The position numbers and the translations under genes were made by a program. Below the pieces are notes generated by a model. The model did not search any database. It saw only the letters and a program-made list of their open reading frames with translations, and was not told where the DNA came from. Positions 35,600 through 48,060 of a stretch of DNA of 64,000 nt are shown here, in pieces; position 1 is the first letter of the stretch, and the number at the start of each line of letters is the position of its first letter. This DNA is from Anagrus nilaparvatae (Eukaryota; Arthropoda; Insecta; Hymenoptera; Mymaridae): assembly GCA_022575985.1 (NCBI GenBank), contig JAKSXM010000014.1, forward strand, positions 27,528,001-27,592,000, given 5' to 3'.

Positions 35600-38500
35600 C
35601 GTTTGAATACACATACAAACCCACCATTTACACATGAGTAAATAAATAAATATATAATATTTAAGATGAAAATTATAAAATTGCTGGATATTTTCGAACA
35701 TGAATGAACTTTTAACTTATATCTAATTAAATATAATATTAAATTTCATTACAAATAAACAAAAATTAATGACCTCAATCTCGATTTACAGAATAAAGTT
35801 TGCAAATGCATATATATTATAAATTATAAATATATTTATTACATTAAAAATGAATTCAAATAAAATTCAAAACTTTAAAATAATTATAATTTTTGAACAT
35901 ACTCATATATATGGAAATTTGTTTTCAAAAATAATAATATTACAAAGAAAAATATTTTAATTTCACATATATATTTCTAAAACATAAAATTTAATTTATA
36001 ATTAGTACATCAACGAGTAAATTATTTTGTTGAATTGACAATTTTCAAAATATGTTACAAACAAGTTTATATATAACTATTGTTATAGTCAAAGATAGAT
36101 AATTATTATTTACCCCAGGAGGCATTATATTAATATATAATAAACTTGAATACATGTGTGATTAAAATTTAGGTTATACAGTTTGATCATTTACTAAAAG
36201 AGAATTCTATTATTACTATGATTATTATATGGGGTAAGATTTGTCAAACTTTGGAATTTCTAATATATGATTCTATTATATATATATCTTCTCTTTTATG
36301 CATCACTTACATGTATCAGTTGATTCATATTTAATTAAATAACTGTCAGTGATATATATACGATGTGTACATTAGGCTGGGGTTAAGAAACAAAAATTTT
36401 ATGCCCACAGAAATATATCTAGGCTATACTAATCTTCAATCTCTTTTCGTCACATTAATTAAAAAAAGGTAGCATGCTGAATAAAATTTATAATTTTATC
36501 ATTAATAATTCTTGAATTTTGATTATATTATGCGACAATAATAACTTTTTTTATTAAATAAATTTGTAATTTACATCTTGGGGTTAGTTAAATCAGGTTT
36601 TATATTTTAAATAAATTTTAATTACACTTGTTGTGTCATTTATTTGATTTATGTGAAATTAAAATAATTTATTTAAATATGAATCATTGCTGCATTTATA
36701 TTATAATTATCATGCTAAAATTATTATTTATAAAATTAATTTATCATATATTATTACATTTAATATTTTACAAAAATTTGTTTTAAGCGATTAATCTCTT
36801 TTCAAAGTGATGAAATAGAAGAAATATATTCTATTCATTTAAATTTCAGAGAAACTCAAAAAACTGTGAAGTATGCAAAAGATATGATTCTCTCAAAAAT
36901 CGAGGTTTCTTTAATAAACAATATAAACAATAATACTTAATTCAGAACTTTAATTATTAAAATAAAATTTATTACAAAAGATTCCAAAGTATTAAGTTAT
37001 ATTTATACTGTTGAGATGGCTTTTTACTTGTGAGAAAAATGTCAATAAAATATTATTGATAATATTCCCCTTCTTTTAAACATAGATTTTTATATTATAT
37101 TAAAATTCGCATCGACTTAAGGATTCCTAGACGTTTTTTCCAGGTTTTTTCACTAAATTAAGAATTTAAAAAAAAATAACGCGTTTTGCTGCATATCAGT
37201 CAAAAAATCCTTACTTTATAAATTACAATAGCACCAAGCTAATGTATAAATATTTAATTAAATATTTACATGATATTATATTACAAATATTAATTAATTT
37301 TAAAAATATATTTCAAATTACTCAATAAAAACGTTTACTAAAACATAAAAAAAGACATATTTATAAATTAAAATAAAAATTTTTAACATACTTAAGAAAA
37401 TATGGATAATATTAAAAAAAGTTAATTGATTGTAAAAAAAGTCAATTTAAAAAAATAATAAAAAAATTTCTAATACCCATCACACATAATCTTATAATTA
37501 GTATATAAGCTACTTACGATAATTTTATATGTATATTATATATTAGAAAATTAAATGATAATATAATACGTTATTGAAATTTGTAATTTATAGCCCAATA
37601 TAAAGTAACAATAAATTAAAATATATATATAATTAAATATAAATAAATAATTAAAGTAATAATAATTTTTGATATTTTGTATTAAATATATTTGACCGGG
37701 GTTTAGGCGTGGCTGTATATACTGAGAAATATTTTACTGAAGCTTGAACTATTCAGGTCGGATCCGCGACCCAGATGTATGCCATATATACAAAGGATTC
37801 ACCTACAATATTATATATATATATATAGTGTTAAACTTAAAACTTTTATAAAATATATTTATATACGAAAGATATTCTTAACTGCTTTGCCCTTAAGAAA
37901 GATCAAGTCAAACATAAAACCTTCATTTTCAGTATTGTATATTTTTACGCTTATATATATGTGTATAGAGTATATTAGAACTTACATTATTTTGGGTTAT
38001 GTTTAATTTTAATATTCACTACTTTTAATATCTAGAAGGCTCAAATTTACAAGAAAAATAAAAGTTTCAAAAATTTTAGCGAAATTGACCATTACAGTTT
38101 TTGTAGCCTAGTTAAAAATATTTAACGATTTGATTTTTGTTGTCTAAATTTTAATAACAAAGTAAAACCTCGAAAAATTTCCATTGTTAAAAAAGCAAGA
38201 AACTCTAAAACTATCTGGAATTCTGTATTTTAATTGATTTTTCGCAAATATAAATTTTTTGTGCGATGCTTCTGAAACCCAATAGCAAAATCAAAATCTG
38301 TTTTTAACGTAAAAAAAGACACTTTTTTGAATTCGAGCAAACTAAAACTTTTAAAATCTTAAAATTCTTTAAATACTAAAATAATCAGAAGTCTAACACA
38401 CATTAATATGTGTAATTTAAAATGCACACTTTATCCACAAGTACATATACAAAGCTAAAATTAGCAACTGAGACGTTTGTTTGAATAATTCTTTGCTTTT

Positions 38501-40790
38501 TAAGGTTTTCAACAATTGTAGATTTAGGAAAATGTTTGAATGCCACTTTCGAATACATAGTAAAATTTTACTACTTTAAATTTATTCAGTTTAAATTTAG
38601 AAATTTGTTGACTTATTGTGGGTTAAAATTTAAAAGAAAAATATATCTTAGTTTTAGTTTATATATATTCGACATGTATTTTCTTTATGCTTACTTTAAC
38701 TTATACCTATATATAAATTGTAAATAAAATTTTCTTTTGATTCATTTTGTGTTTTTGTGGCTGTTAGTCAAATATTGCTTTGTATGTTTCATTTTTTCTT
38801 GTTTTTGTTTTATTTTATGAAGAAAAAAAATTATGAATAACATAAATATGAATTTATGTAAATCGAATAAATGCATATTGTCTTATTTGCATTTTTATTT
38901 TTTTGTTTTTGAAGATACTACTAGTTTTTTAATAATTATTGTTTCTTCAAGTAGTTCTTAATTAAGTTAAAATAACTATTTAAACAATCTTAATAAGTTA
39001 GTGTTGTAACCAGACTGTGTTAACCACAAATCATTCAGAAGAATTATCTTCATCATTACAAGTTGAATGTTTTTTTTTGGATCTTCATTAGAAACTCTTA
39101 AGGGACAGGCTATAACTATATTTAGTTTATAAAAGCGACCTGATTTTCGATATTATTTTTTTAACTTATTAATCTCAAGAGATTTTTGAAAATATAAAAT
39201 TATTTTATATACCCACAGAAGCCATTTTCTCGATAGCATGCGCCATATACTTCAATATACTCATGTAAAAGTACAATTACCCTTGTACTAGAATGCATTA
39301 GCTAAACGACCCGCGAAGAATGCTTGCGTCACTACACATATGGACTTAGAAGGTCAAATTAATATTAGATGCCCTAGAGACATCTTCCAGAGCGTATTCT
39401 ATAGATCAATGGACTTACAGTCTTTTATTCAGTAATTATTTTATTTAAACAATGAATGTCATTTTCTGAAATGTTTAATTCTGATAATAAGTTTTTGAAA
39501 ATATGGCAGAATAATATTTTTTTTGCATCTAATGGAAAATGCTTTTTCCATCATGGGAGCAGGTGTTAGAAAATTTTTATTGATCATTCTAGAAAACTAT
39601 GTATTTATATATACGAAACCTACAAATTAGTACAAGCTTTGAACTTTCGTCTTAAACCACCCAGATCGATAAACGTTACAGGACTTAACTATACATTTGG
39701 TTGTACTTCAGCTGCTTGTTAGTAATTACAATATGTACTATTGAACTACTTGTTAATACTTTATCAAATTAAGCAGTGACTAAGCTTCTATTAATCTGTA
39801 GGTTTTAGTACCAGCAGTCAAGAAATAATTGAAATTCAATCAATGAATTTATTGCAAATCAATGATATTAAAAAATCTAGTTAAAAATTTTCACTTCATT
39901 TTGTAAGTTGCAATTTATTGATTTAAATTCAAATTCCAACTTTGATGTAAACAAAAAACTATATTTATAATAGGTACTACAAATGCAAATTTCTACTGTT
40001 GGATCAGAATAGAATTGAGATGTACATAATAACTAATGAACTTTGTCAACAGCATGTCACTTTTGGAGGGATATGGGCTTTCGAAATAAATTTTGTTCTG
40101 TTACATTTTAGTAGTATAAACTTTTTTAGGTCAGACATATTTTAATTAGCTACTTTGTTACCATTACGTTAAATTTTGATGTACAAAAAAATTACGTTTA
40201 CTGGTTATTTTTAAAGTTTACCTTCACAGAACCTCTCTGTATTTCCAGGAAAATGAAAAATAATTTATATTTCTAAGAATCCAAATTTTTGGGTATAGCG
40301 AAATATTGAATTTGAGATACCTTACAACAACTACACATAACAGTAATTTCAGTAATCAGTAAGCTTCAAAATTTAATACAAATTTGACCCAATTTATAAA
40401 TCTATCTATAATTTTTATATTTAAATTATCAAGAGCCATACTATTTTTTAACTGAGTGATTTTAAAATTAATAAACTTTGACTGATGATGCATGCCCAAC
40501 AATATATGTATATAAAGGTTATACAAATATGCAAATCCTAAACGAGAGAAATTTTGTATATTTGTATAATACTAAAAAATAAATATACATGTCCAATATA
40601 TATTTATATATATATAAAATGTTCAATATATATAATCACTTTATTGTACATAAATTGATTTCTCTTGAATATTGTTAATTTTATAGATATATAGGGAAAA
40701 AAATTACATATTGAAATTTTTTTATTATTTTTTTTTTTGCACCCTATATTTTATATTGAAAATTTTAAATATAAAAGAGAAATATATATA

Positions 40791-40823
<33 letters not shown>

Positions 40824-41215
40824 AATATTCAATTTTATATATGTAGAATAAAATTATTATTAAATGGGATTATTTATATTTAATGAGTGATTCGTGACGT
40901 ACAATATAAAAGGAATTTTAATTTAATTAATTATACATAAACATGTGTCATTTATATATATATATATAATTAATATTTTAATGATATACGTATGTGAGCA
41001 AGCAAAAATTTTATTTAACTTTTTAAAAAAGTGAACTTGTTTTATTATATAATAATGATTTATAATAATGTAGATGTATATTGGGAGGATAAATTTAATT
41101 ACGTTTCGACGAATTTAAGTTTTAGAATGTGGCAATAAGTTATAAAATAAAAATAAGGCATTGGTAATGTTAAATTTACAGAAGCCTTTTGAATTATTGT
41201 TGTTCTTTTGTCTTA
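35600..41215. other. A+T-rich non-coding DNA
   Basis: No gene or complete element was recognised over 5.6 kb. TA-rich microsatellites lie near 37815-37830 and 40785-40822. A less A+T-biased patch at 39220-39425 contains a ~43-codon open frame ending at a stop near 39437, without domain or clear splice sites. Frames at 37779-38006 and 38536-38727 are low complexity. Confidence 0.5.
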
Positions 41216-41220
41216 CGTAT

Positions 41221-41815
41221 GAAGTGACCCTAAAAAGGGCCGTTTAGTTTTTTTGTAAAATAATTGATGCATGACCCAAGCCACGCGCTAAAAATAATAA
41301 ATGCACAAACACACAATGACCAGACACGCAAAATGGAAAAGAAACTCTCATACATAATCACACAAAATTTAAAGTAAAAATGCACAGTTAAATCGCAAAG
41401 TCGAGCAACCTAGTGCTCAGGTGATGTCTTCTGGCCAGGAACTATAAGACCACCTCTTAGAGCCTACGAGCTCGGAAATTGCACCAAGCGAGATACCAAT
41501 AATAGCTTACGAGCTATTCCAATACTGGAAAAGGAAGTCCAAGATCCACACACCAAACACCAATTTCATCAAGTGCAGTCAAACAGCAAGCAAAGCGTCC
41601 AAGATCATCACAAAGAAAATTAATTGCCGCTAAGAGCAAAGGGAGCAAAGACCAACGCTAAGCGCCGCAAAGCTAAGTTTGCGTGGCAAGTCTATGTGAA
41701 AGACTACGGCCGGCCGAGCTCGCTGGAGTGCAGGAAGAATCGGAAAGCGTGGCAAAGCTATGTGAAAGACTACGGACGGCCAAGCTCGCCAGAGTGCAAG
41801 GAAGAACTCATATAA
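41221..41815. repeat. G+C-rich island with 66-bp tandem duplication
   Basis: About 600 bp with far more G and C than any neighbouring sequence, particularly 41400-41815. Two 66-bp units start GCGTGGCAAGTCTATGTGAA (41681) and GCGTGGCAAAGCTATGTGAA (41747) and stay highly similar through GACTACGG and CGGCC to GAAGAA. Because 66 is divisible by three, several overlapping frames are open on both strands (41624-41815, 41683-41865 plus; 41630-41878 minus). None has a natural ATG-plus-domain structure, so they are read as by-products. Upstream, CTACGAGCT also occurs twice. It might be an LTR or untranslated leader of a retroelement, or a transcribed unit. Not recognised. Confidence 0.5.
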
Positions 41816-42029
41816 TTTTCCTTTTTCTTTTTTATTGGCTAAAAGAAACAGGTAAATTTTTATAGATTTTGGGTACATCTCTTAAACTTCGTTAATTTAT
41901 GTGACATATAAAGAAGTACGTATGGACTTTTATCTGTACACCAAAATTTTTTTTATGAAACTATGAAACTACAATTATTATTATACCAAAATCATATCAA
42001 TATGCCAATTTTTGATTTATCTAATCATG

Positions 42030-42390
42030 GCCCCCTGGAGTTTGGCACTCTTCTGGATCTTAATCTCCCAAGATTTTGGCTACCTTAGAGTATAGGTAAT
42101 TTTTTAATTGCGGGTGCCCCTGAACCTCCCTTGACCTCTTGTGGTACATGCTTGCAATAGAAATAAGTGGGAGTACATCATCAGGACGTTTAGGAACTTC
42201 GGATATTTTTTTATTTGGATAATTGCCCTCAAATCCCTACGGGGTTTTTCTTCCCCAACTCCTTGTGATGTAAGTTATAGTAAGGTAGATTAAGAGTACA
42301 TCATTAGCTGATAAATGGATGATTGGTTTTTAATGAATTTCCATGTTTTTTTATGGCCAAAATCCCAAGGGGCCAAGATTCTGCACACCC
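42030..42390 (+). repeat. Dispersed C-rich repeat, copy 1
   Basis: Contains two related units: ATTGCGGGTGCCCCTGAACC ... GGGAGTACATCATCAGG, and ATTGCCCTCAAATCCCTACG ... AGAGTACATCATTAGC. A related piece with ATTGCGGGGGCTTTGTGCC and CTCCATGGGG lies at 47700-48060. Probably part of a larger repeat; its ends were not found. Confidence 0.5.
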
Positions 42391-42399
42391 AATTTTTGG

Positions 42400-43110
42400 C
42401 ATCTTGCAATTTCAAGAATAAAAAATTTTAAAAATAATTGCCAGCATAATATATAATTAAATTTATGAATACAAACATATAATATCACAGTTGCTTAGTA
42501 ATTAGTTGAAGCTGTTTGTGAGATTATTATATAATGAGAACAATGAGCTAAAATATTCGTAAATTAATATTATTATTGTTTTGATCTACACTCGTATACG
42601 TGGATATAAATTTTCTATTATTTTTTATATAAATCGTATTAAATTAAATATTTTTTTTAATTAAAAAAAAAAAATAATTTTATTTTTTGATTTTTATAAA
42701 ATGACATTTTATTTCTCATTTAAAATAGAATAAATTTAAAAAAAATAATTTTTTATAATAATAATAATGAGAAAACAACTAGACATAATAGAAAAAATAG
42801 ACAAATTTCTACTTCGACAAAATTTTCAAAATATTTTTTGATGAAATTATTTTAACATTTTACACTTATTTCTTATTGCCAGGTGGAATCTTTGAGAGTG
42901 TGATGGGAGAGAGGGAACTTCTCTTCTTCTATGACATTCTACTTCTAAGTTTTATATTTGTTTTTTTTGTTTTTGTAAATTATTAAAAAAATGTTTTTTT
43001 TTTTTTTTTTTTGTCAGAAAACATGGATTACATTGATGAGATTCGCCCTGTTTTCTTGCAGAGTTGAAATGGACAAAGATTTTTCATTTTTTTAAACTTT
43101 TTAACATTAG
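42400..43110. other. A+T-rich non-coding DNA
   Basis: Homopolymer-rich; no gene or element recognised. Confidence 0.5.
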
Positions 43111-43123
43111 AAAAATAAAAATG

Positions 43124-43499
43124 CGAGGGGCTATCGTCTTGGAAATCACAAATTTGATTTTTTTTGATTTTTTTTGATTTCTCGTGATTTCTCGTGATTT
43201 TTTGTGATTTTTTTTGGTAAAAACCGCTAAATATTATATTAAATAGTAAAAAAATAGATTTTTGAGGTCTAGGGTGAGTTATAAAGCTAAAAGACGCAAA
43301 AAATCGCGAAAAATCACGAAAAAAATCACAAAAAATCACAAAAAATCACGAAAAATCACGAAAAATCATTACAAGACGGAAATAAACCATCTCAACTAGT
43401 AAAGATTCATGATTGAGGTACAAACAAGCCAAAATCAGAAAAAAATCAAAAAAAATTTTTTAAAATCAAATTCATGATTTCCAAGACGGTAGCCCCTCG
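43124..43499. mobile_element. MITE with perfect 8-bp target duplication and inverted short-repeat arms
   Basis: The ends are CGAGGGGCTATCGTCTTGGA (43124) and, reverse-complemented on the right, CGAGGGGCTACCGTCTTGGA (ending 43499), a terminal inverted repeat of about 25 bp with one mismatch. TAAAAATG is present immediately outside both ends (43116-43123 and 43500-43507). Inside, the left arm is an array of ~10-bp GATTTCTCGT/GATTTTTTTT units and the right arm the complementary array of AAAAATCACG units, so the arms fold together. The minus frame at 43028-43339 is only this array. An 8-bp duplication suits hAT-like or related transposases; the superfamily is not proven. Confidence 0.9.
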
Positions 43500-43509
43500 T
43501 AAAAATGTT

Positions 43510-46125
43510 TAACATCATACAACTTTTTTCAATAATAATTATTCTGTGTGACAAAAGGAGGCTCAGGCCTCAGAAATACAGATAACAATAAAGAAAAAAA
43601 TTGTACTTTCATAGTTCCATTTAGATCGTGCCTATTATTTATAAACACAAACATTTATTATTTATTATAAACTCATTAAATTAAAATAATTTTTTGTTTT
43701 TTTAATATTTCTCCAAAAAAAATATGTAGATAAAAATGTTCAAATAAATAAGGAGAGAAAAAACAAAATAAATAAGAGTAACATGTTTATTGTGTTGGCA
43801 AGAAAAGAAAATCACTTGGGATAACTAAAAAAAAACTAGTATACATCAATGTCGTGAATGTTAATTTAAAATAGCATTTTTATTTTCATTTTTTTTTCTT
43901 TTCAAATAATAAATATAATAAATTATCATTACTTTTATTTTTTTCATTTTTTATTCAGATGTTCTTAAGAGTCATTTTTAAAATATATGGAGTTAATTAT
44001 GTGAAACTTCTTCATTTATTAAATTTTTTTGTTTTAGTTTGGAAGATTCAATGACAAATTCTTTACATATATTATTTTCTACCCATAGTCTTAAACAATT
44101 AATTTATTTTGGTGAATTAACCTCCACAACCTTTTTAGAAATAAAAAATAAAAATATTTTTGAAATATATGTCAGCCACGTATGAACACATTAATAATAG
44201 TAACAAATATATCAGGTGCACACATGAATCTAATTATTCAAATGTACATAATATGTATAAGTAATTCATAATAACAAATTGTTATTGTCATCTGGTTTTC
44301 ATGATCTATAATAATAATTTTTCTTTTTATATTTTTTTTTAATCTATTTTTTTTTTTCGAATAAATAAATAAAAGAAACAATTATTTAAATTGCAAATTA
44401 TTGAATTTTCTTTTTTTTTTGCAATTTTTTTATATTTTTATTTCGATTAAACTTATTGAATATGTATTAGACATTAAAGTGTTAAAATTATTGTGAAAAT
44501 TCAATTGAAATATATTGGATTTTTTAGTTCTATTAGCCCGGGATTAATACTTTTAGAAATTTTGTTATTTAAGAAATTGCTAGTTTTTGAAAAATATTTT
44601 CACCTCTGTACTTTTTTTTTTACTTGAGATCCTAATTATATGAAAGTGAATTGATCAAATATTCTGTTATTATATTTGAGAGATTCCACCCCAATTGAGC
44701 CAGAACTGGACTGAGGGGTTACAGAAATCGGTTCCAACTATTTTTTCCCCAAAGTGTAACTAATAATAAGCACTCTCAGCCAATTTTAGCTTTCTAGGTC
44801 AAATTCTTTTTTGCAAATTATTTTTCTATTAAACCTAGTTTGCTAAATTGACTCAAAACATTCTTATTTTGCTGTCAAATGCTTATTTACGGGAAAAAAT
44901 ATTTTCTTTCTAAGTGTTTATGAAAAATTTCCCGAATTAGATTCGGGGTTCAAAAATTGATTTGGACCGCACATGCGCGATAAATTATATTTTTCATCAA
45001 TATGCCTTTCAGCTTAAAAAAAATGTGCAGGCTTTATTTTTTTTTTTGAATCAGGCTTAAATTTCTTGTTTTATTACCTATTATCATCCTCCAAAAAAAA
45101 CTTCATGGGAGACGCTGACCTGGAAGCTTCATGTTAAATAATAATATTTTTTTAATTACTTTTTTTTTCAATTTTTTGAATTTCCTGCCATGCCACGTGT
45201 CCAAATGAAAATCTGACCGGAAATTCGGTTTTTTCGGAAAATTTTAAAGAGGAATATAACTTTTGGCAAGCTTTTAAGAATTTGTGTGAAAATGGCAAAA
45301 ATTTTAAACTTAAAAGTCTTAGTTTTTCTTGTTTTTGTAAAATATTAAAAAATTAATTTTGATTCTCGAGAAATCCGAAAGATGAAAACAATTAACGATG
45401 CGCAATTTACGCCCCGTAAATTATCTTAAGCCCCTTAAGAGTAGACTCTTAGACGAAAAAATGAGACCAGGCGGAAGGTATTTGGTTAAGTTAAGCTAAA
45501 CAACTAAAAAGCTCTTTCTTCAGCCCCTGGATTTCTAGGCCCAGGAGGCTCATTCAGATGAACTGAGGGTATGGAAAATGTTTTTTTCAATTATCAAAAT
45601 ATTATTGTTTTTACTAAAAATAACAAAAGAATATTTACTTTGTATAAAAAAGATTTTAATTTTTTTTTTTTATTTAATCAACACAGAAATTAAAAATCAC
45701 TCGCATTCAAGTAAATCCGATTAAATATTATACAATTTTCATGCAATTTAAAAAATACACAGGCATAAACTGAATAATAAAAATAGATAAATAAATTTAT
45801 CTCAGAAATTATAAAATAAAAGCTTGAATATTAAAAAATATTTACTTTACAAAAAATATAACCAAAAATAAAAAATAACTTTAAAAATAGTACTTTTGTA
45901 AATGTTAAAAAAAACCTAAATATAGGTTACTATGTGAATAAAGTTTAAAATTTTGAAATTTTGTTTAAAAGTGAATTTAATATAGTGGTATGTAATAAAA
46001 GTTTGATTAGTTTAGTCGTTGAACAAAACCATGCAATTATTCTCTTTGTGTATTGTTACGTATATATTATGAATTTAATTAATTTTATATTTAACTAGCT
46101 ATTTTTCAACTGGAAACATTCAGGT
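43510..46125. other. Non-coding DNA with one dispersed repeat
   Basis: A+T-rich, with a less biased segment at 44690-45575 that includes the repeat at 45515-45575. No gene, RNA or element ends were recognised. Confidence 0.45.
45515..45575 (-). repeat. Dispersed repeat shared with 17975-18045
   Basis: The reverse complement reads CCATACCCTCAGTTCATC, AATGAGCCTCCTGGGCCTAG, AAATCCAGGGGCTGAAG and aligns with the repeat at 17975-18045. The G+C-richer DNA continues to about 45400 on this side, so the repeat may be larger here. Confidence 0.5.
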
Positions 46126-46133
46126 TTTAAATA

Positions 46134-46279
46134 TACTGTCAGGTTGATGTGCTTGAATTTTTTGGATTGGGAATTCACAAATGCTAGCACAGCAACTTGG
46201 CTTTTAAGAAAATTGCTTGAATATTTAAGGAAAATCACAAATTCAATCAAATTCAAACACAGCAAGCAACCTGACAGTG
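46134..46279. mobile_element. Short TA-flanked MITE
   Basis: The left end, TACTGTCAGGTTGATGTGCTTG, and the right end, reverse-complemented, CACTGTCAGGTTGCTTGCTG, form terminal inverted repeats that continue weakly inward (TTGAATTT blocks). TA flanks both sides (46132-46133 and 46280-46281). 146 bp, non-coding. Confidence 0.65.
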
Positions 46280-46289
46280 TATATAATAA

Positions 46290-47690
46290 AGCGTAAATTG
46301 AGTTTTTACTATAATTTTTTATTTCGTAGGAAAATTAATGAAAATTACCTACAAAATAAATTGACTAAAAAAAAAACAGAAAATTAAAGTTAAACTTATT
46401 GGAATTAATCTGCGATTAGTAACTGAATGTAGGTAACGTGTTAATCTACAATAAACACAAAATTAAACTAAAATTAATCCATTGATTTTTAGAAAAAAAA
46501 AGCTTAAGCTTATCTAGATAAAAAAAAATTTTTCTTCAAGATTTAAATCAGAATTCTTGTGGAACTAACAAGAATTTACTATAGTGTGAAGCTTAAAGTA
46601 CTCTTGATTTTAAGATATGAACGATTTTACAACGTCTAAGTATTTTTATATAAAGTAAGTTTCTCTCTGTAAAACGAATCTTGATATAACTTTTCTAGAT
46701 AATTATTTTCTTTTTCTTTATTTATTAAAAAATAATTGAATTCTATTGTTTCAAAATATAATGATAATAATAATAAATTTGACCTCCTTTTTTATTTTTA
46801 ACAAGATAAATATCAATTATTTTGAATGAAATAAATATTTGAGAATAAAGAAACTTTTATTTATCTTTTTTAAAATTCGAAAAAAAATTTTAAGATGATT
46901 ATGTAAAAATTTTTATACTTTTAAAGTTTTAAATAAAAAAAGTTTTACTTACATTTATTTCTTATAATAAAATAAAAAAATTTTTAAATCAATTTTATTA
47001 CAAGAACTGCATGAAGAAAAAAAAATTATATAATAAAGTTATAAATTTTAAAAGAATTTTACAGAATCCATGTAAAATATTTTTTGTCACGTAACCTTTT
47101 TACAAAAAAAAAAATTTTATCTAATCATTTAAAAGCTTCTAATAATAATAATAAAAAAGTTTTTTTATTATTATTCCCATGCCTGTAATATAAAACACAA
47201 ATAAAAGAGTACGTCAATTTTTTAAATGGATAAAAAAAATTAAAATTACCTGATATAAATTTTTTTTTTTTTTTAATTTTGACGTTAAATAAATTTTTGT
47301 TAAAAAAAATAGGAAATTTAAAAAAGAAATTGTTCATTATTATTTATGCCAATCAAGTATAAAAAAGTTATTTTAAATTTTTTCTTGATTGAAAAATGAA
47401 GTATTTGAAAAAAAAAAATATTAATACGTTTAAGTATGAAAATATTAGAAATTTTGTATGAAATAACGCAGACTCCGGTATATCGATTGAATTTTCGACT
47501 TTTTAAACTGAAGCAAAAGTTTTGTATATATTGGCCGATCTAGCTAAATTCAAATGAGTAAAATAAATTTTTTTTAATTGTTATACTGTTTTGATATCTT
47601 TTTCGGGAGATCCAATTTGGCATCCACAAGAAATTCAAAAAAATAAGTATATTCCTATATATTGTCCTATATCACAATTTGTAGTTTAAA
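46290..47690. other. A+T-rich non-coding DNA
   Basis: Low-complexity A/T sequence with AATAATAAT-type runs. The minus frame at 47125-47337 is phenylalanine/lysine-rich low complexity. Nothing recognised. Confidence 0.55.
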
Positions 47691-47699
47691 AAAAAATTT

Positions 47700-48060
47700 T
47701 AAAGCATAATATGTAACCCAGCATTTACCCCCTCTCCCGGAAAATTGGTCCTTTGGAAAAATGTTCCCCTAGACAATTGTTTCCCTACAAATCTAAGCAA
47801 ATAATTAAATAAAATTGACCCCTTTTGGTGTAGCTAACCTTGGGGAAAGTACGAGTACACTATTAAGGGCTAAGTACTATATATAGTTTTTCATTGCGGG
47901 GGCTTTGTGCCCAAACCTCCATGGGGAAGCTGCGCCCCCCTCGACTCCCTTTGCTCGAGCTTAGCGTAGATGTTGTTGCGAGTACACCTTAAATAGTATA
48001 ATTAATAAGCAATCGAGGGTACAACTTTCTGAGAGTGCAAAACTTTTTATGTTTAGCTGC
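47700..48060 (+). repeat. Dispersed C-rich repeat, copy 2
   Basis: Shares TTTTTCATTGCGGGGGCTTT, CCCAAACCTCCATGGGG, GACTCCCTTTG and a following GAGTACACC/GAGTACA motif with 42100-42310. More diverged, but in the same order and orientation. Confidence 0.4.

Noticed and set aside
41624..41878. Small basic protein with internal repeat in the G+C-rich island
   Set aside because: Several frames are open on both strands because of the 66-bp duplication, the plus frame does not begin with ATG, and no domain is recognised.
43028..43339. 103-residue minus-strand protein rich in F, S and K
   Set aside because: Most of it is the ~10-bp repeat arm of the MITE at 43124-43499.
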